Shown here one piece after another: positions 6,777-16,100 of a stretch of DNA of 47,612 nt (positions are counted from its first letter, which is position 1; each line of letters starts with the position of its first letter). Source of the stretch: Helicobacter sp. (GTDB lineage Bacteria > Campylobacterota > Campylobacteria > Campylobacterales > Helicobacteraceae); NCBI RefSeq assembly GCF_022511165.1, contig NZ_JAFLSB010000008.1, forward strand, positions 1 through 47,612, read 5' to 3'. A program made the position numbers and the translations under genes. A model generated the notes under the pieces. It did not search any database. It was not told the origin of the DNA and was given only the letters and a program-made list of their open reading frames with translations.

Positions 6777-8617
6777 TGACGCTCTACCTTTTGTATTTTG
6801 CATTGTTCTTTATCAATATGAATCTCTACTTTTTCGCCATTATGCACAACGATAGTATCCTTTGATTGAGGGAAAAAACTTTCATATATAACTTCATTAT
6901 CCCCCTGCCAAGGTGTATCAACAACAATACTTGCCTCCTTGGCTTGTTCATTAAGGATTTCAAGTCGCTTGTTTAAGTCCTTACTTTCTTGTTTTAAGGC
7001 TACAAGGCGATCTTTAAGATATTTTGTGCGATGAAGCAAAATCACATATTGAGCCACACTATCAGTGATATTGCGTTCATTTGGTTTATTGTTTCTCTTA
7101 TTTTCTTCCATAATGAGCTTGATTTTATTGACCACAGGCTTTGTTTTATGCACAAGTGCCAAATCTTTATTTAACACCGCAAGAAGTGTATTCATCATTT
7201 CAAAATTATGTTCAATACTCTCATTGACATACTCTATTTCTTCTTGTGCTTTTAAAGAAGCGTGAGAAGAAATAAGAAAGTGATTTTCCCCACCATTCAT
7301 ACTTTTGATATGCGCGCAATGAGAGAGGGTAAGCTTAGTATTTGAATGCAAATTATCAATGTTAATATCCTTTGCCCTTATACTTCCTCCATTGGCTTGC
7401 TCGATAGTAACCTCCTCGGCATCTATGCTCCCTACCTCAAGCCGAGAGATATGAATCTTCTCTGCCTTTGCAGCACCTTTATGTATATCAATCTTTACTT
7501 CCTTGCCTTTTATGGTTGCGCTGAGATGTGTTTGTCCATTAATCTCCACCTTATCTCCTACTACACTTGCATTTTCTGCAATACTCCCATAAATCTTAAT
7601 ATCCTCTGCTTCAAGCACAATACCCGCACCTATAGCATCTTGACTAGGATCAACACAAGCAACTTCCACCACAAAGCCTTTTTTATCCCCTCCAAGTAAT
7701 GAGCCACCTGTGCGCAAACTAACTTCAGCTAGATGAAAATCAGTCAAAATCTTTAACTCACCCTCTCCTACCGATACATAGCCATCTTGTGCGGCATAAT
7801 ACTCTATAACACCTTCTTTTTCTTCACTCCTAAACTCACCTTCCTTGTAGCCCATTTTCATTTCTAAATTTATGTTATCTTGCTTTTTTGCGTGGATATA
7901 CTCGCCCTTTAAATTGCGTCCGCTCACTCCTGCTTGAGGCTTAGAGGCCAAGCCCACCAAATCTCCGGCTTTTGCTGCATAAGAGGCAAACTCTACTGGC
8001 TTACTATGTGATTTATTCCATTCTTCTTTAAGGGTGAATCTAAATGCCCCGCTCATACTAGGGACAAATCCTCCCGCCTTTGCAATCATCACATATCGCG
8101 TAGCCTCTACTTTACCCTTAATAGAAAGAGAGGCAAATAAATCCTTAAGGGCTTGAATCTCCTGCTGTATATCCGCACCAAAAAGCCGCACAATGATATT
8201 TTTCTTTGCTTTTTCTCGCGTAATTTGCTCATAAAGCTGTGTGAAAAATTCATCATCTTCGCGCACCTCTAAGCCCTCTTTAAGCTCAAGGCGAATCTCA
8301 TAGTATTCATCATCTAAATGCAATTTCACAAAGGGGGCTAAATCACCCTCTTTAAGCCCACGTAACTTAATATCATACACTTGTTTAATATCAAAATCAT
8401 TTTGATTGTATCGTGTCTCATCACCTAAAATACTTGGATATTCCTCTGGTGGGAGAATGCTAAAATCTTTCTTTGTTTCTCCACGATACAAAGTGCTAAT
8501 ATGCAATATATCAAAGCTCACCATTCCTTCTTCAAGAGCATACAAATCACATATTTTTTTAATCTCAACATTCACATCAATGCAGGATTTTATAGAAATA
8601 GGCTCAAAGAGTTGCAT
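6773..8617 (-). CDS. fapA: DUF342/FapA-family polymer-forming protein
   Basis: A 614-residue protein of the DUF342 (flagellar assembly protein A) family. The N-terminal ~160 residues are mixed alpha/beta. A region around residues 215-300 has the family's repeated glycine-rich turns (GDLVGLASKPQAGVSGRNLKG). Residues ~330-455 form a right-handed beta-helix pattern (GSIAENASVVGDKVEING, then similar rungs). A coiled coil of about 110 residues follows (~470-580). DUF342 proteins have been linked to flagellar placement in Vibrio, and many Campylobacterota carry one of unknown role. The start is ATG 8617 with GAGG four bases before. It is divergent from murJ and overlaps ruvA. The family is confident; a flagellar role is an inference from the family name. 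Confidence 0.85.
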   Translation of the reverse strand: MQLFEPISIKSCIDVNVEIKKICDLYALEEGMVSFDILHISTLYRGETKKDFSILPPEEYPSILGDETRYNQNDFDIKQVYDIKLRGLKEGDLAPFVKLHLDDEYYEIRLELKEGLEVREDDEFFTQLYEQITREKAKKNIIVRLFGADIQQEIQALKDLFASLSIKGKVEATRYVMIAKAGGFVPSMSGAFRFTLKEEWNKSHSKPVEFASYAAKAGDLVGLASKPQAGVSGRNLKGEYIHAKKQDNINLEMKMGYKEGEFRSEEKEGVIEYYAAQDGYVSVGEGELKILTDFHLAEVSLRTGGSLLGGDKKGFVVEVACVDPSQDAIGAGIVLEAEDIKIYGSIAENASVVGDKVEINGQTHLSATIKGKEVKIDIHKGAAKAEKIHISRLEVGSIDAEEVTIEQANGGSIRAKDINIDNLHSNTKLTLSHCAHIKSMNGGENHFLISSHASLKAQEEIEYVNESIEHNFEMMNTLLAVLNKDLALVHKTKPVVNKIKLIMEENKRNNKPNERNITDSVAQYVILLHRTKYLKDRLVALKQESKDLNKRLEILNEQAKEASIVVDTPWQGDNEVIYESFFPQSKDTIVVHNGEKVEIHIDKEQCKIQKVERQ

Positions 8618-8648
8618 AAAACCTCATCGTTCTTAATTTGTTTATTGC

Positions 8649-8654
8649 TATAAT
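8649..8654 (+). promoter_or_regulatory. Candidate -10 box (TATAAT) for murJ-cysS
   Basis: A perfect TATAAT sits in the 76-base divergent region between fapA and murJ, 40 bases before the murJ TTG. It is embedded in the small palindrome GCTATAATAGC. Campylobacterota housekeeping promoters usually show a strong -10 and little -35, as here. Confidence 0.5.
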
Positions 8655-8693
8655 AGCACTTTTATACTTAATAATATAAAGTAAAGGTAAAAT

Positions 8694-10178
8694 TTGATAA
8701 AAAAGGCATTTTTAACAAACAGTAGCGGCATCTTACTTTCGCGCGTTGCTGGTTTGATACGTGATTTATGCACAGCAAAAATCTTAGGAGCAAGTGTATA
8801 TAGCGATATTTTTTTTGCTGCCTTTAAGCTTCCTAATCTTTTTCGGCGCGTATTTGGTGAAGGAGCTTTTACACAAAGTTTTTTGCCTAACTTTATTCGT
8901 AGTCGCAAAAAAGGCATATTTGCGCTTGTTACTTTTTTTATTTTTGCTTTTTTTATTCTCTGCCTCTCACTCCTTGTGATGTGTTTTAATGGTTTTTTTA
9001 CCAAACTCCTTGCTTTTGGTTTTGATGAAGCAACAATTAATCTTGCTAAGCCTATTGTAGCAATTAATTTTTGGTATTTAGAGCTTGTGTTTATTGTAAC
9101 TTTTCTGTCTTCACTTTTGCAATACAAAAACTGCTTTTGGGTTAATGCTTACAACACCGCGCTTTTAAATATCGCAATGATTGCTGCTTTATTTCTTGCT
9201 CACGATAAAGATTCTATGCAAGTTGTCTATATGCTTAGCTATGGCGTGATATGCGGTGGAATTGCTCAAATTCTCTTGCACTTTTATCCGCTCTATCGCT
9301 TAAGATTTTTTAAACTTCTTTATATCGGTGCAATAGAGCTGTGGCAATGGATACGCACAAAAAATCCAAATAATAAAATCACAAAGCGCATAGCTCAAGC
9401 CAAAGCAGATATTCAAACATTTTTTAAGCAATTTTTTCCTGCAATGCTAGGAAGCTCCACCGCGCAACTTGCAGCCTTTATCGACACACTTTTGGCTTCG
9501 TTTCTTGCCACAGGAAGCATTAGCGCCCTTTATTATGCAAATAGAATCTTTCAATTCCCCCTTGCCATTTTTGCCATAGCTATTTCAACCGCGCTCTTTC
9601 CACTTGTAGCAAAGGCTCTTAAAAATCAGCAAACACTCCAAGCATTTAAGGCACTTAAAAAATCCTTTTGGTTTCTTTTTATCGTGCTTTGTATGTGCGT
9701 ATGTGGTGGAATCTTCCTTAGCCAAGAAATCATTAGCCTCCTTTATCAATGGGGGCAATTTAATGAAGAAAATACGCGCATTGTCGCAGGAGTTTTTAGC
9801 GCATATATGATTGGTTTAGTGCCTTTTGGCTTAAGTAGAATCTTCTCACTCTGGCTTTACTCTTATCAAATGCAAGGCAAGGCTGCTAAAATCTCGGCTA
9901 TTTCATTACTCTGTGGCATTGCATTTTCACTTATATTGATGCACCCCTTTGGCGCAATGGGATTAGCCCTATCAGGGAGTCTAAGCGGTTTTGTGCTTTT
10001 TATACTCACAATTAGAATCTTTGGCTTCAAGCGATTCTTAGGTATAATAGCCTACAAAAAAGCGTGGGGGCTTCTTGTGGTAATTTGCTGCATAGAATTG
10101 CTACTCCTATGGTATCTCAAGCCCTACATTAGGGCTTTTGTTGATGCTTTTCATCTTTTTGTAAGGAATATTCTATGA
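8694..10178 (+). CDS. murJ: Lipid II flippase MurJ (MviN)
   Basis: MurJ flips the peptidoglycan precursor lipid II across the inner membrane. The 494-residue protein has about 13-14 membrane segments. Family motifs include the N-terminal SRVAGLIRDLCTAKILG, FKLPNLFRRVFGEGAFTQSF, and the mid-protein segment DTLLASFLATGSISALYYA leading into FPLAIFAIAISTALFP. Translation starts at TTG 8694 with AAAGG six bases upstream; no suitable ATG is nearby. Its stop overlaps the cysS start (ATGA), so the two are translationally coupled. Confidence 0.96.
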   Translation: MIKKAFLTNSSGILLSRVAGLIRDLCTAKILGASVYSDIFFAAFKLPNLFRRVFGEGAFTQSFLPNFIRSRKKGIFALVTFFIFAFFILCLSLLVMCFNGFFTKLLAFGFDEATINLAKPIVAINFWYLELVFIVTFLSSLLQYKNCFWVNAYNTALLNIAMIAALFLAHDKDSMQVVYMLSYGVICGGIAQILLHFYPLYRLRFFKLLYIGAIELWQWIRTKNPNNKITKRIAQAKADIQTFFKQFFPAMLGSSTAQLAAFIDTLLASFLATGSISALYYANRIFQFPLAIFAIAISTALFPLVAKALKNQQTLQAFKALKKSFWFLFIVLCMCVCGGIFLSQEIISLLYQWGQFNEENTRIVAGVFSAYMIGLVPFGLSRIFSLWLYSYQMQGKAAKISAISLLCGIAFSLILMHPFGAMGLALSGSLSGFVLFILTIRIFGFKRFLGIIAYKKAWGLLVVICCIELLLLWYLKPYIRAFVDAFHLFVRNIL

Positions 10179-11641
10179 TAACCCTTTTTGATAGCGTAAA
10201 AAAACAAAAGCTCCCTTTTACCCCCATAAAAGAAGGCGAGATTCGGCTTTATGTATGCGGTCCCACCGTCTATGATGATGCGCATTTGGGACACGCACGA
10301 AGCTCAATTGTGTTTGATTTATGGCGGCGCTTATTTGTTTTTTTAGGATTCAAGGTGATTTTTGTAAAAAACTTTACAGATATTGATGATAAGATTATTA
10401 AAAAATCCCTTGATAGCCACATAAGCGTTAGTGAGCTTACCTCGCGCTATATGGATTCATATTTAAAAGATATGGATTCTCTTGGGGTATTACGTGCAGA
10501 TATTGAGCCAAAAGCCACAGAACATCTCCCTCAAATGTGCGAAATGATAGAATCCTTGCTCCACAAAGAGTATGCGTATAAGGGTGAAAATAATGATGTG
10601 TATTTAAGCATTAGCAAAGATGCTCATTATGGCTCACTCTCGCATCGAGCTGAAGATATAAACGCACAAAGCCGCATAGAAAATGCACAAGACAAGCTTG
10701 AGCATAATGATTTTGCACTATGGAAGGGCTATAAAGGGGAGAATGATATTGCTTATGATAGTCCATTTGGCAAGGGTCGTCCCGGCTGGCATATTGAATG
10801 CTCGGCAATGATTGAAAAGCATTTAGCCTATCAAAACGAGGCGTATGCCATTGATATTCACGCCGGCGGTGCGGATTTGCTTTTCCCTCATCACGAAAAT
10901 GAAGCCTCACAAACACGCTGTGCCACAGGACGCGAACTCGCTAAATATTGGCTTCATAATGGCTTTGTGAATATCAATGGTGAAAAAATGAGTAAATCAC
11001 TTGGCAATAGCTTTTTTATCAAAGATGCACTCACAAGTTATGATGGCGAGATATTGCGCAATTATCTCCTTGGCGTGCATTATCGCTTGACTCTTAATTT
11101 TAATGAAGAGGATTTATTGCAGAGCAAAAAGCGACTTGATAAAATCTATCGCCTCAAAAAACGTGTGCAAGATACCCTCCCTCCGCATATTCCTACACAA
11201 AGCATAGAATCCTTGCACGATAGCGCCTCACTCCAACATCTTGCCAAAAATGCACAAAAGGATTTTTTACAACCCTTACTTGAGGCACTAAGTGATGATT
11301 ATAATATTTCAAAGGCTCTAAGTATTATCGAGGATATGCTCTCTCGTAGCAATGAAATCCTCGATAAATACCCCAAAGATAAAACCCAAAAACAAAGTAT
11401 TGGTGCAAATCTTTTGTGCATAGAGTTTTTGCTTGGACTTGGAAGCAAGAATGCGCAAGAGTATTTTCAGCTTGGATTGAGCGCAGAGAAAAAAGCATAT
11501 ATAGAAGAACAGCTCCAAAAACGACAAGAAGCAAAAAAAACAAAAGATTATGCCTTAGCTGATAGCATACGCGATGCTTTAAAGCAAGAGGGCATTGAAA
11601 TTATGGATACTCCTTTTGGCACAACTTGGGAAAAAATATAA
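10175..11641 (+). CDS. cysS: Cysteinyl-tRNA synthetase
   Basis: CysS charges tRNA-Cys. The 488-residue class Ia synthetase shows the HIGH motif as HLGH (YDDAHLGHARS), the KMSKS loop (GEKMSKSLGN), and zinc ligands in CGPTVYD, WHIECSAM and FPHHENE. The C-terminal helical anticodon-binding part is complete, ending in DTPFGTTWEKI. The ATG at 10175 overlaps the murJ stop by four bases. It is the last gene of the murJ-cysS unit and is followed by 509 bases without a conventional gene. Confidence 0.97.
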   Translation: MITLFDSVKKQKLPFTPIKEGEIRLYVCGPTVYDDAHLGHARSSIVFDLWRRLFVFLGFKVIFVKNFTDIDDKIIKKSLDSHISVSELTSRYMDSYLKDMDSLGVLRADIEPKATEHLPQMCEMIESLLHKEYAYKGENNDVYLSISKDAHYGSLSHRAEDINAQSRIENAQDKLEHNDFALWKGYKGENDIAYDSPFGKGRPGWHIECSAMIEKHLAYQNEAYAIDIHAGGADLLFPHHENEASQTRCATGRELAKYWLHNGFVNINGEKMSKSLGNSFFIKDALTSYDGEILRNYLLGVHYRLTLNFNEEDLLQSKKRLDKIYRLKKRVQDTLPPHIPTQSIESLHDSASLQHLAKNAQKDFLQPLLEALSDDYNISKALSIIEDMLSRSNEILDKYPKDKTQKQSIGANLLCIEFLLGLGSKNAQEYFQLGLSAEKKAYIEEQLQKRQEAKKTKDYALADSIRDALKQEGIEIMDTPFGTTWEKI

Positions 11642-11741
11642 TCACGCCTAGAGTAAGCTTAAGATTCATAATCTCAAAACCCCAAAAAATAAAATCTACC
11701 CTAAGATTCTAAGAATCTCTTAATAATCTCACTATTTCTTA

Positions 11742-11764
11742 GCAATAAAGTATATCTTTATTGC
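11742..11764. repeat. Perfect palindrome in element A
   Basis: GCAATAAAG, spacer TATAT, then CTTTATTGC: perfect 9-base arms. The equivalent palindrome at 36266-36286 has the same spacer and differs at the two innermost arm positions with both sides changed together. Covariation favours a conserved hairpin or a dimeric protein site, although one coding frame also runs through it. Confidence 0.65.
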
Positions 11765-11815
11765 ATTTAGAATCAATAGTGTGCAAAGCACAATCTTAAA
11801 GGCGTTTAGGGAACG

Positions 11816-11830
11816 AGGTGTATATCACCT
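11816..11830. repeat. Second small hairpin in element A
   Basis: AGGTG, TATAT, CACCT gives perfect 5-base arms. It overlaps the conserved GTGTATATCA block shared with copy B at 36380. It is followed by the conserved block ACTTCATTT and a C/T-rich run complementary to a Shine-Dalgarno sequence. Confidence 0.45.
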
Positions 11831-12150
11831 AGCCGACTTCATTTAAGCCCCTCCTCCTTGATAAAAAAAAGAATAAAAATAAACTTATATATTGTAACTT
11901 CACATTAAACTTTAAACTTATATCAAAATAAGAATCAAATAAAATCAATTAAGTAAGTTGAGGAGATTCTAAAATCCCCCTTTAAATTTAAGCTCCCTTT
12001 GTCCATCTGCAAAAAATAAAAGATAAAATCTAAAAATCTACAAGCAAAATTAACATATATTTAGCACAAGAAGTGGGGCTATATTAAATCTCTCCTATGC
12101 AATTTATCTGCTAGAATCTACAATCTAAAACATCATATATAAGGATACAA

Positions 12151-13062
12151 ATGCCCTTTGTTACGCGCGAGTATGAGATTACCCAACCCATAGCAGCATT
12201 TTTATTCCTTATGCGACAAAAAGGATATAGTATTAAGGAAGCTCAAAGAGCCATAGATAAGGCATATCTTACGCAACAAGGGCGCATTGTGGCTAAAAAT
12301 GAAATCATTTGTGGCAAGGTGGAGCTTAATGAATTTGAAGCCTGTGATATTGCGCTAGAACCTCTCTATTACAACACAGATTTTTGCATATATGATAAGC
12401 CTCATAATCTCCTTAGCCACCCTAAGGGCAGATATTTCCACTACTCGCTTAATGACGCGCTCAAATCGCGCTTTGGCAATAATGCAAGCATCATTCATCG
12501 CCTTGATAAGCAAACAAGTGGCTTAATTATAGGCGCGATTAATCCCACAAGCCAGAGGGAGCTCAAGCTATTAATGCAGCAAGGGCAGATTCACAAAAGT
12601 TACAAAGCGATTGTGGCAGGAGAACTTACACAAGAGATACTCATCAATGAGCCAATAGCCACACAAAAGCACAAAGGTGGAGATTTATGTATCAAAAGTA
12701 TTGTGAGTAAAAATGGTAAAAAAAGTCGCACTCTTGTGCGCCCTCTTTCATATCACGCCCCCACAGATTCTACGCTTATTTATGCTATACCTCTAAGTGG
12801 CAGAACACATCAAATTCGTGTGCATTGTGCGCATATAGGACATAGAATCTTAGGAGACCCGCTCTATGGGGTAGCAAAATCTTATAGCCGAGCCTATCTT
12901 AAAAACGAACATCTAGCAGCATATGAGCAATACTTTGGCGCACCCTATTTATGCCTCAATGCCCATAAGCTTGAGTTTTGCTTTAAAGGGCAAAAATATC
13001 ATTTTAAAAGTGCCATAAATTTTGATTGTGCGCCACATTTTAGGGATATTGAGCAACCTTGA
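12151..13062 (+). CDS. RluA-family pseudouridine synthase
   Basis: This enzyme isomerises uridine to pseudouridine in rRNA or tRNA. The 303-residue protein has an N-terminal S4-like part (~residues 15-70), then the catalytic domain with the motif HRLDKQTSGL, in which the Asp is the catalytic nucleophile. Further family segments are HKSYKAIVAGEL, PLSGRTHQIRVHCAHIGHRILGDPLYG (broken here only for naming) and LCLNAHKLEF. The start is ATG 12151 with AAGGA five bases before. It could be an RluD/RluC or TruC-like enzyme; which position it modifies cannot be read from sequence, so no symbol is given. Confidence 0.88.
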   Translation: MPFVTREYEITQPIAAFLFLMRQKGYSIKEAQRAIDKAYLTQQGRIVAKNEIICGKVELNEFEACDIALEPLYYNTDFCIYDKPHNLLSHPKGRYFHYSLNDALKSRFGNNASIIHRLDKQTSGLIIGAINPTSQRELKLLMQQGQIHKSYKAIVAGELTQEILINEPIATQKHKGGDLCIKSIVSKNGKKSRTLVRPLSYHAPTDSTLIYAIPLSGRTHQIRVHCAHIGHRILGDPLYGVAKSYSRAYLKNEHLAAYEQYFGAPYLCLNAHKLEFCFKGQKYHFKSAINFDCAPHFRDIEQP

Positions 13063-13077
13063 TGTAATGTTTTTTGA

Positions 13078-13101
13078 TATAATGCGCAGGATTATACTGC
13101 G
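13078..13101 (+). promoter_or_regulatory. Candidate promoter and hairpin upstream of the alpha-2-macroglobulin gene
   Basis: TATAAT at 13078-13083 lies 40 bases before the GTG start. Immediately after it, CGCAG (13085-13089) and CTGCG (13097-13101) can pair around a 7-base loop at the expected transcription start. This may be an operator or a leader hairpin. Confidence 0.45.
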
Positions 13102-13123
13102 AAAATAACATAAGGAAAGATGA

Positions 13124-16100
13124 GTGAAAGAGCTTAGCTTAAAATTTTATCTCTATATTATAAGTGCATTTTTGATATATTTTATGAGTGCGTGTTCGGA
13201 TAATGGAAAAGTCAGCTCCTATACCGAGAATATCTCTACAAACCAAGATTCTATCCTCATTACCTTTAACACCCCCATTGTAGAAGATACAGAATCTGGC
13301 GCAATCTATGAAGTAAAAGCAAGTGATAATATTATAAAGCTTGATGGCAAGGGCATTGATGCCTCTTATGCTTATCAATCCCCCTATGAGCTGCTTATTG
13401 CTCCAAATTATCTCCCGCTTTTAAAGCCCCATACAAAATACACCCTCGCCATTAATCTCGCAAAACTCGAAAAAACGCTCATTGAAGATTCTCTCTCGCT
13501 TCCCTTGCAAACAGCCTACACAGAAGTAAATTTTTCATCTTTTACTCCCTCATACATTGATGATAAAAGCTTGAGATTCTCTATACAAATTGCATTTTCA
13601 CAAGGTATTAACATAAGCGATTTGTTTGCTATGCAAGCCCAAGACAAAAAAGATACATCTAAAGCTATCACCCTTAAAGATGACAAGGGGGCAGATGTTG
13701 GCTTTAGCTTAGAGAGTGGTTTAGATACATCTTTGGTGCTTTTAAGTGATGTTTTGCCTATACAGGAGGATAAAACCTATATTTTAACACTCAAGGCTTC
13801 ATATTTTGGGTTGCAAAAAGATGAAGAGATACGATATGTGCAAAGTGCGGGAAATTTAGAAGTTACACAAATAAATGCAATAAGTGCAGAGACACCTTAT
13901 ATCCAAGTGCATTTTTCTATGAATCTCGCCCCCAATCCACATTTAGAAAACTTTATTAGCATTAGCCCGGATATAGAGGCAAAATTCTCTCAAAGCGGTA
14001 ATATCGTGCGCATTGACGCACCTTTTAACCTCTCACAAAACTACCAAGTACGCATCAAAGAAGGCTTAATGGGCATTGATAAATCGCGTATGCAAACGCC
14101 CAAAGAAGATTCTGTAATCTTCCATCAAATCCCCCCAGCCCTTGCATTCTCGCAACAGGGTATTTTTCTCCCAAGTGATGCACAGCATAAAATCGCCTTT
14201 AAAAGTATTAATCTCAAAAATGTAAAACTCAAAGTCAGCAAAATTTATCCAAATAACATCACAGCCTATTTGTATAAACAAAATCTCATCGGGCAAACTC
14301 AATACAAAGATAAGCCTTATGATTATGACTACTATGATGATGACTATGAAAACAGAAATCGTGGTATTTATGCGGATTTTGAACGCTTAGGCGATGTAGT
14401 GATAGCACAAGATTTTGCGCTTGAAATGAAACAAAATGAATGGATTCAAAGCGAGATAGATTTATCCCCGCTCAAGGACAAAAAAGGCATTTTTATTATT
14501 GAACTTGGCTTTGATGAAAATGATATTGTCTATGAATTTCCAGAAGATACCTCCGCGTGGCGCAAAGAGCAGTTTTTTAATCAAGCAAAGATTCAAAAAC
14601 ATTTGATTTTTTCAAATATTGCCCTCATCGCCCAACAAATTGGTAATAATGAACTAAGCGTAATGGCGCTTGATATGACTAATAACAAGCCACTCTCCTC
14701 TGTGAAAATCGATGCTATAAATTCCAAGAATCAAACCATAGAAAGCATTAATACAGATTCAGAGGGTGTGGGGATATTGCATAATGCCTCTTCGATTATG
14801 TATCTTGATGCGAGTAAAGATAATGATCATACGATTTTGCGACTTAATGCGCCTTTAAGCGTAGAGGGCTATGATGTAGCAGGAGAGCAAATACAGGGCA
14901 ATACAAGAGCTTATATTTATACTGATAGAGGCGTATATCGTCCGGGTGAGAGTGCGCATATCAATATCATTGCAAGAGCAGATTCTAAGCCCATAACCCA
15001 CCCTATACTTGTGAGTATCACCTCTCCACAGGGCAAAAGCGTGGTAGAAAATATATCTCTTAAAGAGCAGTCTTTTGGGCTATTTTCTTATACATTTCAT
15101 ACAGAAAAGAACGCTCCTAGCGGCATTTATAATCTTCAAGTTAAAATTGGAGGTAGCACATTTTGGCATAATATTCCCGTAGAAAATGTTGTGCCAAATC
15201 GCATAAAAGTAGAAATAGAATCTCCTGAACATCTTAATGCGCAAGAGTTAGCAAACAACGATGATAGTCTTTCATTCAAGCTTTCTTCAACATATCTTTT
15301 TGGCGCGCCAGCAAGCAACTTAAACTTTAAAGCAGATTTGCAAATAAAAGAAGTAAATTTTTATGCACCCTCATATAGTGATTATACTTTCACTTCGCCC
15401 CTATCACTTCAATATCGTGTCAATGATTCACAAGAGGGAAAGCTCAATGAGCAAGGCGTGGCGCATTTACATTTTGATACTAATGATGTGGAAAGTCTAG
15501 GGAAAAATCTTCGTGCGATTTTGCGCACTTGGGTGATTGAGAGCGGCGGAAGATCTGTGCAGAATGCAAAGGCTATGGATATTGTGCTTTATGATAGTTT
15601 TGTGGGTATTAAAGCACCGCAAACTCGCTATGTGAGTGCGGATTCAGATATTCATTTGCCTATCATCGTGCTTTCAAATGATACGCATAAACCTATTGCA
15701 AATCGCAAACTCACTTATAGAATCTACCATTCAAGCTACTCGTGGTGGTGGGATTATAGCAATTATGATGAATTCGTGCGTTCTATAAAAAGCAGCAAAT
15801 ATACGAAGATTCTAAAAGAAGGCACACTTACTTCAAAGCTTGAGCCTGTTACATTAAGCTTTAAACCCAATCAAAGTGGAGAGCTTTTTATAGAAGTAGA
15901 AGATGAGCAAAACCACACAAAAAGTGCTATTTCACTCTATGCAAGTGAATATGGAGAGCCAACTTTAGCACCAAAGCTCACGCAGCTTAAGATTCAAGCT
16001 GATAAAACACATTACTTAAGCAGCGAGAAAGCCCAAATTAGCTTTGAAAGCACCAAAGATTCTAAGGCGCTTGTAAGTGTTATTGGAGAAAATAAAGTGC

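Larger units (their letters stand above)
11732..11842 (-). pseudogene. Repeat element copy A: decayed mini-ORF with strong Shine-Dalgarno
   Basis: On the minus strand, GGAGGAGGGG is followed by ATG (11842) and a 36-codon frame ending in TAG at 11732, interrupted once by TGA at codon 6. The residues after the TGA are hydrophobic and basic (YTPRSLNAFKIVLCTLLI, then AIKIYFIAKK). A copy at 36252-36404 has the same Shine-Dalgarno/ATG-AAG start, a TGA at the same codon 6 followed by Tyr-Thr, and a matching C-terminal run (AIRIYLIDKR). The palindrome at 11742-11764 encodes that C-terminal part. Candidates are a relic of a small hydrophobic, type I toxin-like peptide, a 5-residue leader peptide, or a structured RNA on the plus strand. 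I do not recognise the family. Confidence 0.45.
11642..12150. other. 509-base intergenic region holding repeat element copy A
   Basis: There is no conventional gene between cysS and the pseudouridine synthase. 11732-11863 holds repeat element A, described separately. AGATTCT and AGAATCT occur back to back at 11704-11718. The right end is AT-rich with a TATATAAGGATACA leader directly before the 12151 ATG. I see no further ORF in 11870-12120. Confidence 0.7.

Noticed and set aside
8648..9127. 159-codon minus-strand ORF
   Set aside because: It lies wholly within murJ on the other strand, is Lys/Ser/Arg-rich and has no recognisable domain; it is a shadow.
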